55,776 nucleotides of DNA from Clostridia bacterium (lineage in GTDB: Bacteria > Bacillota > Clostridia > Christensenellales > Borkfalkiaceae): the NCBI GenBank assembly GCA_017886895.1, contig JAGHJD010000026.1, positions 1 through 55,776 of the forward strand, in the 5' to 3' direction. Position numbers and translations under genes: made by a program. Under the pieces are notes generated by a model, which saw nothing but the letters and a program-made list of their open reading frames with translations, ran no database searches and was not told the origin of the DNA. This document shows, piece after piece, positions 19,937-29,381 of this stretch (its first letter is position 1; each line of letters begins with the position of its first letter).

Positions 19937-22089
19937 AGAAGAGGGTGCGCCTGCTGTATGCGGGAGACAGGATCGTGAATTTCCGTCCGATCCTGCTGCT
20001 CGCGGCAGCGTTCGGGCTGGGCATCCTCTTTTTTTGGCTCTGGGGCGCGTATGCGCTCTTCGGGAATCTCTGTTTTGTGCCCGCCGCCGCGGCGGCGCTC
20101 GTTCTGAAAGCGCGGAAGAAGCGCAGGGCGCGCGGTCTGCTCGTCTTTTCCGCGGTGCTGTGCGCCGTCTATACGCTCGGCGCGCTCTCCCTCTTTCTGC
20201 ACCTCGGCGCGTTTGAGAGTGCGCCCGCCGTCGAGGGCGAGTGCACCGTCGTCGGCGTGGTGGAGGAGATCGGCACGGCGGGATACGGCGACGTGCTGAC
20301 CTTGCGCGACATCGTTCTGGTCACGGAGGACGGCAGCGAGATCGAACCGGATATGAAACTCACGCTGTACGCGCCCTCTTCGGACGTGCAGATCGGCATG
20401 ACCGTCTATGCGGAGGCGGACGTCACGACCTACGACGTGCAGTCCTACGGCAGGATCAACACGAGCGCGCTGCTCGGCGGCATCCGCTACCGCGCGGAGT
20501 CCAATGAAGTTTACGTAGCGGGCGAGAGCGGAGAAGGTGTATTCGACGCCGTCCGCGGCAGGGTGCGCGAAGTGCTGTTTGACAGCCTCGATGAGGAGAC
20601 CGCGCCGATCGCGTACGCGATGCTGCTCGGTGACAGCGGTTATATGGACGAGGACGTGCTGCAGAATTTCCGCTACGGAGGCGTTGCGCACATCTTCGCC
20701 GTTTCGGGGCTGCACATCGGCATCGTGTACGGTCTGCTCTCCGCGCTGCTGAAAAAACTGCACGTGAACCGCTGGGTCAGACTGTTCGCCGCGGCGGCGG
20801 TGCTCGTCTTTTATGCGGGCGTCTGCGGGTTTTCGCCCTCTTCGGTGCGCGCGCTCGTCATGTGCCTCGTCGTCTCCCTTGCCGATGCCGCGGGCTGCGC
20901 GTACGATAAGCTCAATTCCGTCTCGCTCGCGGCGCTCGCCGTGCTGCTCGTAAACCCCGTCTATCTCTTTTCGGTCGGGTTTCAGCTCTCCCTCGCTGCG
21001 GCGGCGGGCATCATCGTGTTGGGCGGGCACCTTTCGCGGCTGCTGGCGCGTGTACGATTTCTTCCCAAAAAGCTCGGCTCCGCCCTTGCCGTCTGCTTTT
21101 CCGCGCAAGTTTGCACCTTTCCCATCCTGCTCGACTGTTTCGGCTATGCCTCCGTGCTCGGGCTGTTTCTCAATCTCGTGTTCATTCCCGTCATCAGCAT
21201 GGTCTATTCGGCGCTCTTCGTCACGGCGGCGGCTTCGGCGGTCCTTCCGTTTGCGGCGGGCGTACTGCTCTTTGTCCCCGGGTATCTGCTCGAAGTCGCT
21301 GTAACGCCCATTCTGATGCTCGAATTCAAGGTCTTGCTCATCTGCGGCTTTTCGTTCGCCGGGCTTGCGGCGCTCTTCTACGGCGGGCTGTACCTGTGCT
21401 CGGACAAGGTGAACCTCCGTGCCGCCCCGCGGGCGGCGGCGGTGGGGTTTTTGTGCCTGCTTCTCACCGCCGGCATGCTCTTCCGCAACGGCGCGTTCAC
21501 GCAGGGAGACACGCTCACGCTGCATTCCTATTACGGCGACAACAATCTCCTTCTCCTGCGCAGCGGAGAGCAGACCTTTCTCATCGCGACGGGCTCGCCC
21601 GACGCGGCGTATCTCGAACGCCTGTTCCTGCAGGAGGGGATCTCTTCTCTTGACGGCGTCGTCGTGCTTGCGGACGAGAGCGAGACGAATGCCGCGCTGC
21701 CCGTCGTGTTGCAATACGCCACCGTCCGCGCGCTCTATGTGCCGGAAGGGTCTGCGCTCGACGGCTCCTTCCGTACGGTCGAGGTCGTCTGTTCGGATGA
21801 GTTTCCGCTCGGGAATGTCACGGCATGCTTTTACGGGGAGGAGATCCTCGTTCTGTGCGCGGAAGGGACGACGACCGTGATCGCGGCGGAAGGCGCGGAG
21901 TTTTCCGAACCGCTCCCGCACGCCGACCTGCTCGTCTCCGACTGTTTTGACGAGCTGTTTTTCCTCGCCTGTACGCCCGCGGAGGAGATCTATTTCCGCA
22001 AAACGGAGGGGAAGAACAGCGTTTACGCCGCGGGCAGCTTGCAAATTCAGTGGAATGGTGGTATAATCTCCGTAACGCAAGCGAGGTAG
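19921..22089 (+). CDS. comEC: ComEC/Rec2 family DNA-uptake channel protein with degenerate MBL-like C-terminus
   Basis: YAMLLGDSGYMDEDVLQNFRYGGVAHIFAVSGLHIGIVYGLLSALL, multiple TM helices; the C-terminal region lacks HxxDxDH. Confidence 0.85.
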   Translation: MVTEEKKRVRLLYAGDRIVNFRPILLLAAAFGLGILFFWLWGAYALFGNLCFVPAAAAALVLKARKKRRARGLLVFSAVLCAVYTLGALSLFLHLGAFESAPAVEGECTVVGVVEEIGTAGYGDVLTLRDIVLVTEDGSEIEPDMKLTLYAPSSDVQIGMTVYAEADVTTYDVQSYGRINTSALLGGIRYRAESNEVYVAGESGEGVFDAVRGRVREVLFDSLDEETAPIAYAMLLGDSGYMDEDVLQNFRYGGVAHIFAVSGLHIGIVYGLLSALLKKLHVNRWVRLFAAAAVLVFYAGVCGFSPSSVRALVMCLVVSLADAAGCAYDKLNSVSLAALAVLLVNPVYLFSVGFQLSLAAAAGIIVLGGHLSRLLARVRFLPKKLGSALAVCFSAQVCTFPILLDCFGYASVLGLFLNLVFIPVISMVYSALFVTAAASAVLPFAAGVLLFVPGYLLEVAVTPILMLEFKVLLICGFSFAGLAALFYGGLYLCSDKVNLRAAPRAAAVGFLCLLLTAGMLFRNGAFTQGDTLTLHSYYGDNNLLLLRSGEQTFLIATGSPDAAYLERLFLQEGISSLDGVVVLADESETNAALPVVLQYATVRALYVPEGSALDGSFRTVEVVCSDEFPLGNVTACFYGEEILVLCAEGTTTVIAAEGAEFSEPLPHADLLVSDCFDELFFLACTPAEEIYFRKTEGKNSVYAAGSLQIQWNGGIISVTQAR
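22039..22067 (+). promoter_or_regulatory. Putative holA promoter inside the 3' end of comEC (TTGCAA-N17-TATAAT)
   Basis: TTGCAA 22039-22044, TATAAT 22062-22067 with TGG extended -10. Confidence 0.6.
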
Positions 22090-22092
22090 CAC

Positions 22093-23094
22093 ATGAAGTT
22101 CGTACTGTTCAAAGGGAGCCTGGAAAAGGGCGCGGCGCCCATCTATCTGTTCGACGGCGAAGAGGAGTATTTCAAGCGCCGCGGCGAGGAGATGCTGTGC
22201 GAAAAATTTCTCTCCGAGCCGTCCCTCAACTATACCGCGTTCGAGGGGGAGAATCTTAAAGGCGCGCAGCTCGCTTCGCTCGTCTCCGCCGCGCAGAGTT
22301 TTCCCTTTCTCAGCGAAAAGCGCATCGTGAAGGTGACGGGGCTGTACCCCTCCGAGCGCGAGTACGAGACGTATCTGCGTCCCTATTTCGAATCGCCCTG
22401 CGGGTCCACCATCCTTCTCATCGTCAACGGCGCGGGGAAGGGGAAGGGATTCGACCTGAAAAAGGCGCCCAACGTGACGCGCGTGGACTGCTCCCGCGCG
22501 GACGAGGAGACGGTGCTGCGCTGGGTCTATACGCACATGCGGCGGGCGGGTGTCTCCTGCAATACGGAGTGCTGCGAACGCATCATGCGCTACTGTCTCG
22601 GCAGCATGTCGCGCATTGCGGCGGAGACGGAGAAACTCATCGCCTATGCGGGCGAGGGCGGGGAGATCACCGCCGCGGACGTGGATGCCGTCGTCTATCG
22701 TGACACCGATTATAAGATCTACGAGATGACGGATGCGCTGGGGCGCGGGAACCATGCGGCGTATCTCTCGGTCATGAACGAACTCCTGGGCAAGGGCATG
22801 GAGGAGGCGGGTGTGCTGAACGCGCTTTGCAACTATTTCCGAACCCTGTACGAGATCTCCGTGCTCGGCAAGAGCGACGCGGAGACGGCGAAAGCGCTCA
22901 GCATGAAGGAGTACGCCGTGAAGATGAGCCGCAGGCAGGCGCGCCTGCTCGGGCAGGAGCGCATAGAGAAGGCATATTTCGGCGTGTTCGGTGCCGTGAA
23001 CGGCATCAAGAGCGGGAAATTCACGCCGCAGGGCGCGCTTGCCGCGGTGAACGCCCGCCTTTTTTTCGGTGACGGGGAAAATAATGCGGGTTAA
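22093..23094 (+). CDS. holA: DNA polymerase III subunit delta
   Basis: PIYLFDGEEEYFKRRGEEML, EKLIAYAGEGGEITAADVDAVV, KIYEMTDALGRGNHAAYLSVMNELL. Confidence 0.85.
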   Translation: MKFVLFKGSLEKGAAPIYLFDGEEEYFKRRGEEMLCEKFLSEPSLNYTAFEGENLKGAQLASLVSAAQSFPFLSEKRIVKVTGLYPSEREYETYLRPYFESPCGSTILLIVNGAGKGKGFDLKKAPNVTRVDCSRADEETVLRWVYTHMRRAGVSCNTECCERIMRYCLGSMSRIAAETEKLIAYAGEGGEITAADVDAVVYRDTDYKIYEMTDALGRGNHAAYLSVMNELLGKGMEEAGVLNALCNYFRTLYEISVLGKSDAETAKALSMKEYAVKMSRRQARLLGQERIEKAYFGVFGAVNGIKSGKFTPQGALAAVNARLFFGDGENNAG

Positions 23095-23198
23095 GCGGTT
23101 CGATTTGCTTTTCTTTTTCGGATTTTTTTTGTAAAATACTTATAAAATAATTTTTGTAAGCAGCTTTGTCTTTGCTTTCGGCGCTTCCGGAGGGTGCC

Positions 23199-24020
23199 AT
23201 GCAGGAATTTCTGAACAACATAGCGGACGTATTCAGGGGGTTCAGCGTTTTTGACGCGCTTGAGATCCTGCTCTTTGCGGTCGTGCTCTATTATACCTTC
23301 CGCGTGCTCAAAGGGGCGGGCGCGCGCTGGCTGATCGCGGCGTTCGTGATCATTTTGGTTGCGGCGGGTGTCGTGTTCCTCGGGAACGACGAACTTCCGA
23401 ACCATCTTTTCCTGCTCGTGCCGCTGCTGCTCATGCTCATCATGCTCGTCGTGTTCAACGTGGAAGTCAAGCGCGATCTGCTGAACTTCGGTTCGTATGC
23501 GCCTGCCGAGCGCAAAGAGCATCAGTCGGGCGCCTCGCGCGAGGAAGTGGAGCGCTACGTCTCCGAGATCATCAGGGCGCTGCAGAACCTCTCCAAGGAC
23601 AATATCGGCGCGCTCATCATCCTTTCGAGCGATAACATTCCCGCGCAGGTGCTGGAGAGCGGCGTTGCGCTGGATGCGAAGATCTCCTCCCAGCTCATCG
23701 AAGGCATCTTCTTCCCGAAGGCGCCGCTGCACGACGGGGCGATGATCGTCAACAACTACAAGATCCAGGCGGCGGGGTGCTTTCTGCCGCTGACGCAGAA
23801 CGTGAATATCCCGAAAGAGCTGGGCACGCGCCACCGCGCGGGCATCGGCATCACCGAGACGAGCAACGTCATCGCGCTCATCGTCTCCGAGGAGACGGGC
23901 ATCATCACGATCGCGCAGCGCGGCAAGATCTCGCGCTATGCGGATTACGATCTGCTCAAACGCACGCTGAACGATTATTATTGGAAAGATCTGAGTTCGG
24001 ACGGGAGGAAACGCGCATGA
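23199..24020 (+). CDS. cdaA: Diadenylate cyclase CdaA (DisA_N domain)
   Basis: N-terminal TM helices, DGAMIVNN, GTRHRAGIGITETSN. Confidence 0.95.
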   Translation: MQEFLNNIADVFRGFSVFDALEILLFAVVLYYTFRVLKGAGARWLIAAFVIILVAAGVVFLGNDELPNHLFLLVPLLLMLIMLVVFNVEVKRDLLNFGSYAPAERKEHQSGASREEVERYVSEIIRALQNLSKDNIGALIILSSDNIPAQVLESGVALDAKISSQLIEGIFFPKAPLHDGAMIVNNYKIQAAGCFLPLTQNVNIPKELGTRHRAGIGITETSNVIALIVSEETGIITIAQRGKISRYADYDLLKRTLNDYYWKDLSSDGRKRA

Positions 24021-24136
24021 GGGAGAAGAGTTTCTGGAGAAAGGTCGCGGGTATTTTCATCGACAACGTACCCATCAAACTGCTTGCGATCGTGCTTGCG
24101 GTCGCCGTGTTCGTCGTGATCAACTACGGCGGCTGA
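24017..24136 (+). CDS. Truncated/minimal CdaR (YbbR)-like membrane anchor, 39 aa
   Basis: MREKSFWRKVAGIFIDNVPIKLLAIVLAVAVFVVINYGG*; ATGA overlap with cdaA; position and TM resemble the CdaR N-terminus. Confidence 0.6.
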   Translation: MREKSFWRKVAGIFIDNVPIKLLAIVLAVAVFVVINYGG

Positions 24137-24155
24137 ACTGCCGCGGAGCATACCT

Positions 24156-25352
24156 ATGAAAAAGAGCTGCATCGTTGCGCCCGAAATTTTGCTGCCCGCC
24201 GAGGGGGTCGACCTGACCGCCTGGGCGGTCATTGCATGTGACCAGCACACTTCCGATCCCGCCTATTGGGAGGAGCTCGGCGCCTGTGTGGGGGAGAAAC
24301 CCTCCACCCTGCGCATGATCCTGCCCGAGGTGTACATGGAGACGGAAAAAGATTATTCCGCGCGCATTGCCGCCGCGAAGGAGGCGATGCGCGCCTATCT
24401 TGCGCGCGGCTTATTCCGCAAATTGCCGAAGGGGTTCGTGCTCGTCCGGCGCAGCACGCCGTATGTGAAAGAGCGGTTCGGGATCGTGCTCGCCGTCGAC
24501 CTCGAGCAGTACTCCTACCGCCACGAGGACGGGGCGGCGATCCGCGCGAGTGAGGCGACGATCGTCGAACGCATCCCGCCGCGGCTGAAGATCCGCGAGG
24601 GCGCGCCCCTTGAATTCCCGCACATCATGCTGCTGTACGACGATCCGCAGCATACCGTCCGCGCGGCGGCGGAAAAAGCTGCGGGGGAGACGCTGTACGA
24701 CTTTGACCTGAACATGGGAGGCGGGCATCTTCGCGGCAGGTTTGCGCCGGACACGGAGCCGATCGTTGCGGCGTTTACCGCGCTCGTGCGCGGCGGCATG
24801 CAGTTCATGGTCGGGGACGGGAACCATTCGCTCGCGACCGCAAAGGCTGCGTGGGACGGATTGAAGAAGGGGCTTTCCGCGGAGGAGCGGGAGACGCATC
24901 CCGCCCGCTTTGCGCTGTGCGAGGCGGTCAACCTCTACGACGACGGAATTTACTTCGAGGCGATCCACCGCCTCGTCAAGGGCGTAGACGCGGAGAAATT
25001 CGCAAAAAATTTCCCTGCCGCGGGCGAAGGCGCGGGCGCGCTGTACCTCGGCGGGAAGAAACTTCCCGTCCGCATGGCGGGGCGCGCCGCGCAGGCGGTC
25101 GCCGATGCGGATGCGTACATAGCCGCATACCTTGCCGAACACGGTGGGTCGGTGGACTACGTGCACGAAGAGGAGGCGCTCGCCGCGCTCACGGGAGAGC
25201 ATGCGGATTATGTGGGCGTGTTCCTGCCCAAAATGGACAAATCGGAGCTGTTTCCGCAGGTCTTGGAGCACGGCAGTCTGCCGCGCAAGACCTTTTCGAT
25301 GGGGGAGAGTGCTGAAAAAAGATACTATCTCGAAGCAAAGGAGATACGATGA
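24156..25352 (+). CDS. DUF1015 family protein
   Basis: AWAVIACDQHTSDPAYWEEL, LLYDDPQHTV, FMVGDGNHSLATAKAAWD. Confidence 0.85.
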   Translation: MKKSCIVAPEILLPAEGVDLTAWAVIACDQHTSDPAYWEELGACVGEKPSTLRMILPEVYMETEKDYSARIAAAKEAMRAYLARGLFRKLPKGFVLVRRSTPYVKERFGIVLAVDLEQYSYRHEDGAAIRASEATIVERIPPRLKIREGAPLEFPHIMLLYDDPQHTVRAAAEKAAGETLYDFDLNMGGGHLRGRFAPDTEPIVAAFTALVRGGMQFMVGDGNHSLATAKAAWDGLKKGLSAEERETHPARFALCEAVNLYDDGIYFEAIHRLVKGVDAEKFAKNFPAAGEGAGALYLGGKKLPVRMAGRAAQAVADADAYIAAYLAEHGGSVDYVHEEEALAALTGEHADYVGVFLPKMDKSELFPQVLEHGSLPRKTFSMGESAEKRYYLEAKEIR

Positions 25353-26692
25353 TGCACCTGAAAGTCTGTAAATTCGGCGGTTCGTCCCTGGCGGACGGCA
25401 ACAATATCCGCCGCGCGGCGGAGATCCTGCGCGCGGACGAGGCGCGGCGGTTTGCCGTCGTTTCGGCGCCCGGCAAGCGTTTTTCGGGCGACGTGAAGAT
25501 CACCGACCAGCTCTATGAATGCTACCGCGAGGCGGCGGAAAAGGGGAACTGCGACGCGGCGTTCGCGCCCGTGCGCAGGCGTTTTGTCTCCATCGTCGAA
25601 GAACTCGGATTGGAAGGTTTTGACATTGCGGGCATCCTCGACGAGGTGGAGCGGCAGATCGTCGAAAACAAGAGCTCGGATTTCACCGCCTCGCGCGGCG
25701 AATACCTCAACGCGCGCATCATCGCGGCGTTCCTCGGCTGGGAATTTGTGGACGCGCAGGAGATCGTCTTTTTCAACGAGCGCGGGCAGTTCGACGAAAA
25801 GCGCTCCTACCGCCTCATCGCGGAGCGGCTGAAACACTGCGCCCATGCCGTGATCCCCGGGTTTTACGGGATGGACGCATGGGGCTGCGTCAAGACGTTT
25901 ACCCGCGGCGGGAGCGACATCAGCGGCTCCATCGTCGCGCGCGGGCTGAATGCGGAACTGTACGAAAACTGGACGGACGTGAGCGGGTTCCTCGCCTGCG
26001 ATCCGCGCATCGTCAACGATCCGCGAAAAATCGAGATCATCTCCTTCAAAGAACTGCGCGAGCTCTCCTACATGGGCGCGAACGTTCTGCATGCCGATGC
26101 GATCTACCCCGTGCGCAAAGGGGACATCCCCATCCGCATCAAAAATACCTTCCGCCCCGAGGACGAGGGAACGCTCATCCTGCCCTCCAAAAAGTATGTC
26201 AGCCACGGGAATCTCGTGACGGGTATTGCGGGCAAGAAGGATTTTACCGTCATCTTCCTTGAAAAGCAGCTCATGAACGCGGAGATCGGGTTTGCGCGTA
26301 AAGTGCTCTCCGTGCTTGAAAAGGACGGCATCAATTTCGAGCACATGCCCTCGGGCATCGACACGCTCTCCCTCGTCATCGAGAGCAGGTATCTTGCGGA
26401 CGGCGTGCTCGATACGCTGATCGAGCAGATCAAAGCGGCGGTGCATCCCGACTATGTGCGCGTGCTGGAAGACATTGCGCTGGTCGCGACGGTCGGTCAC
26501 GGCATGACGGCGAGCATCGGAACTTCGGCGCGCCTGTTCACCGCGCTCTCGCAGGCGGGCGTGAACGTGCGCATGATCGACCAGGGCTCGAGCGAGATCA
26601 ATATCATCGTCGGCATCGACAATGCAGATTACGAAAAATGCGTGCGCGCTGTATATTATGAGTTTTTCAGCGGCGCGGAGGCGGAGGAATGA
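25349..26692 (+). CDS. Aspartate kinase
   Basis: LKVCKFGGSSLADG, TFTRGGSDISGSIVARGL, C-terminal ACT-type region; ATGA overlap with the upstream gene. Confidence 0.92.
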   Translation: MMHLKVCKFGGSSLADGNNIRRAAEILRADEARRFAVVSAPGKRFSGDVKITDQLYECYREAAEKGNCDAAFAPVRRRFVSIVEELGLEGFDIAGILDEVERQIVENKSSDFTASRGEYLNARIIAAFLGWEFVDAQEIVFFNERGQFDEKRSYRLIAERLKHCAHAVIPGFYGMDAWGCVKTFTRGGSDISGSIVARGLNAELYENWTDVSGFLACDPRIVNDPRKIEIISFKELRELSYMGANVLHADAIYPVRKGDIPIRIKNTFRPEDEGTLILPSKKYVSHGNLVTGIAGKKDFTVIFLEKQLMNAEIGFARKVLSVLEKDGINFEHMPSGIDTLSLVIESRYLADGVLDTLIEQIKAAVHPDYVRVLEDIALVATVGHGMTASIGTSARLFTALSQAGVNVRMIDQGSSEINIIVGIDNADYEKCVRAVYYEFFSGAEAEE

Positions 26693-29190
26693 CGGGAGTA
26701 CTGCTGAAAAAGCTGCTGCTTGCAGGCAGCTATCTGATAGCGGCGTTTCTCGTGGAAATGCTGACCTTCCTCCTCATGGGGTTCGGCGCCTTTCCCGAGT
26801 ATGTTCTTTTGGATATAGCGTGCATGCTGATCGTTGCGGCGCTCATCTACATAATCCCGTCGTTTGTTGCACAGGCGGCGGTCATCATCGCCTTGCTGGC
26901 GCTGCAGTGCTTGCTCTCCGTCGTCAACGAACTGTTGTACGACCTGAGCGGGTATGTTCTTGTCCTCTCCATGTTCAATCTTGCGGGAGAGGCGACGCGC
27001 GCTTTCAATATCGACTATCTGAATTTCTATCTGATCGGTGCGTTCGTGCTGCTCCTGTCTGCGGAGATCGCCTATTGCGTCGCCGTCTGCCGCAGGGTCA
27101 GGGTGAAACACCCGCGCCGCGGGCAGACGGTCGTTCTGGCGCTTTTCCTGGCGCTTCTCGTCGGCGGGGTCTCCGAATGCCTGTATTTTTCGGCAAAGAG
27201 TTCCTTCACGCGTGCGGACAGCAGCGACCCGCTGTATATTTACAAGGACGACAACTATCTCTACACGACGCAGTTTATTTCGGCGAAGGCGCTCAAAACC
27301 TTCGGCACGTTCAGCTTTTACTATAAAAATATAGCGAATTTCATAGCGGACGTAGAGGAGAGCAACCTGACAGAGGAGGACACCGCCGAGCGCGTTGCCG
27401 CGCTGGACGAATATTTTTCGGGCGGGCAGACGAGCTCTTCGCTGGAAAACCTCGACCTTACCCCGTACGGCGGCAGCGATCAGATCATGACGGGCATGCT
27501 CGACGGGCAGAATGTCGTGCTCATCGTCATCGAGTCGGGCGAGTGGTACGGCATCAACGCGACCTATACGCCCACGCTCTACGCGCTGGCGGATCAGGGC
27601 GTCTCGATGATCAACTATACGACGCGCGACAAGACGAACCATTCCGAGGCGATGTCCATCTTCGGCAGCTATCCCTCCGAGGACAGGAACACCGTCGACC
27701 GTCTTCTGGACAACACTTTCCCGTTCACGCTCCCGAGCATCGTGCAGTCGGACGGCTATACGACGAACTACTTCCATGCGAACGTCGGCTCTTATTACGA
27801 CCGCGATCTCACGTTCGGGACGGGGCTGTACGGATTTGAAAACGCGCATTTTCTGGATACCAGCCCGCTTCTGAACGGGTATTACGAGAAGAACAGTTTC
27901 TACGATTTCGACCGCGACAGCGAGATGATCTCGCAGTATCTGGACGAGTTCACCTATACGGACGAGGAGAGCGGGCTGTTCTATACGCAGATGATGACGC
28001 TCATCAGCCACGGCTCGTACAACGACCTCGTTCTGTACGGCGACTATTCGGCAGATTGGTCGGAAGAGGAGAAAGCCGCGTTTTCGGAGCAGTGTACCGT
28101 CAAGGATCTTGAAGTGTACTACGAGCGCATCGACGATTATCCCGCCGCGGGCAGTTACATCGACGAAAAATTTGCGCTCGATGCCGAAAAGACGGAGACG
28201 GACGAGGCTACGGGAGAGGAAGTCCCGACGGACGTATATCTGCGCTACAAGCGCTATCAGGCGGGGCTCATGGACCTCGACGTGGGGGTGAACAGGCTGC
28301 TGCACGAGCTGCAGGAGAGCGGCGAGCTTGACAACACGACGTTCGTGTTCTATGCCGACCACAACTGCTATTACACCGACCAGCAGTATGCGCTGAAAGA
28401 TATAGAAGTGGATACTGTCTGGGATCTGCGGCTGTACAACATTCCCTTCTTCTTCTGGTCGGGCAAATACATGGATCTCACCGTCAGTTCCAGTCTCTAT
28501 AATGGCGTCGAATACGCAAAGGACGACCTGACGGAGGAGATGATGGAGAAGGGCGGCGTGACTGCGGCGGATTACTATGACGGAGAATTTTATTACACGA
28601 TCGATCATTCCGCTACGGACGATTCATATTCCTTCCTTGCGGGGAAACGCATCGGGAAATTCTGCAATTCGTTCGATCTGCTGCCGACTATCCTCGACCT
28701 GCTCGGCTATGAATACAATCTCAACCTCTATCAGGGCGTGAGCGTATTCGATGCGCCGCAGTCCGTGTTCGTCTCCCGCGAATCGGGCATGTACAACGAC
28801 CATGTCTATACGACGGGCGAGCAGATCTTCATCCGCGCGGAGGTGAATGAAAACGGCTCCGTGCAGGCGGAGGGAGGGAAGATCCTGTTCTTCACCGACG
28901 GCGAGGGCGTGCAGCGCGTCACGATCTGGAATGAGTTCGGCGAAGCGACGTATCGGGCAGAGGATATTGCGCAGTACGTCTACGTGCAGGACGGTTTCGT
29001 CGTCTACGAAGTCGGCGCGATCTTCAGCGGAACGGAGGGCGACCGCCGCGAGCTGCTCTCTGCGGACGTCTACGAGTTTCTCGTCGATCTCTCGGCGTAT
29101 TACGAAAAGCAGGAACAGCTTGAGGAGATGTTCTTCCTCGACTACTTCCGCTATGCCGATATAAACGATTTCGTGCGTAAAACAGCCTGA
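26689..29190 (+). CDS. LtaS-like membrane sulfatase/alkaline phosphatase superfamily protein
   Basis: 833 aa; N-terminal TM helices, NVVLIVIESGEWYGIN, TTRDKTNHSEAMSIFGSYPS, FYADHNCYY. Confidence 0.8.
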   Translation: MTGVLLKKLLLAGSYLIAAFLVEMLTFLLMGFGAFPEYVLLDIACMLIVAALIYIIPSFVAQAAVIIALLALQCLLSVVNELLYDLSGYVLVLSMFNLAGEATRAFNIDYLNFYLIGAFVLLLSAEIAYCVAVCRRVRVKHPRRGQTVVLALFLALLVGGVSECLYFSAKSSFTRADSSDPLYIYKDDNYLYTTQFISAKALKTFGTFSFYYKNIANFIADVEESNLTEEDTAERVAALDEYFSGGQTSSSLENLDLTPYGGSDQIMTGMLDGQNVVLIVIESGEWYGINATYTPTLYALADQGVSMINYTTRDKTNHSEAMSIFGSYPSEDRNTVDRLLDNTFPFTLPSIVQSDGYTTNYFHANVGSYYDRDLTFGTGLYGFENAHFLDTSPLLNGYYEKNSFYDFDRDSEMISQYLDEFTYTDEESGLFYTQMMTLISHGSYNDLVLYGDYSADWSEEEKAAFSEQCTVKDLEVYYERIDDYPAAGSYIDEKFALDAEKTETDEATGEEVPTDVYLRYKRYQAGLMDLDVGVNRLLHELQESGELDNTTFVFYADHNCYYTDQQYALKDIEVDTVWDLRLYNIPFFFWSGKYMDLTVSSSLYNGVEYAKDDLTEEMMEKGGVTAADYYDGEFYYTIDHSATDDSYSFLAGKRIGKFCNSFDLLPTILDLLGYEYNLNLYQGVSVFDAPQSVFVSRESGMYNDHVYTTGEQIFIRAEVNENGSVQAEGGKILFFTDGEGVQRVTIWNEFGEATYRAEDIAQYVYVQDGFVVYEVGAIFSGTEGDRRELLSADVYEFLVDLSAYYEKQEQLEEMFFLDYFRYADINDFVRKTA

Positions 29191-29220
29191 GCGCAGAGCG
29201 CGCTTTAAAATCACGGACGC

Positions 29221-29254
29221 AAACGCGCCGCCGATCGCGATCGGCGGCGCGTTT
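29221..29254. terminator. 34-bp perfect palindrome, probable terminator of the LtaS-like gene
   Basis: AAACGCGCCGCCGATCG/CGATCGGCGGCGCGTTT; T-tract is weak. Confidence 0.6.
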
Positions 29255-29311
29255 CGTTTGCAAGATGAATTGTCAATTTAAGTGCATCAGAAAGTATACT
29301 TCACCCTGCAA

Positions 29312-29348
29312 GGCAAAGAGCCCGCGCATTGTGCGCGGGCTTCTTGCC
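29312..29348 (-). terminator. Probable leuS terminator hairpin
   Basis: GGCAAAGAGCCCGCGCATTGTGCGCGGGCTTCTTGCC. Confidence 0.65.
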
Positions 29349-29381
29349 GTTTTGTCTTTGAGATGATGCAAAGGCGTGGGG

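Noticed and set aside
19909-22755. 948-aa minus-strand ORF opposite comEC and holA, plus similar long antisense ORFs (10643-13315, 46617-49085, 48916-51345, 26656-28608, 14869-16563, and 30120-32024 on +)
   Set aside because: They are antisense to well-recognised genes, Arg/Asp/His/Val-rich with no domain motifs, and expected from GC-rich codon usage that leaves antisense frames open.
29221-29254. 34-bp perfect palindrome as a possible protein-binding or mobile-element site
   Set aside because: Its position just after the LtaS-like gene and hairpin form make a transcription terminator the simpler explanation.
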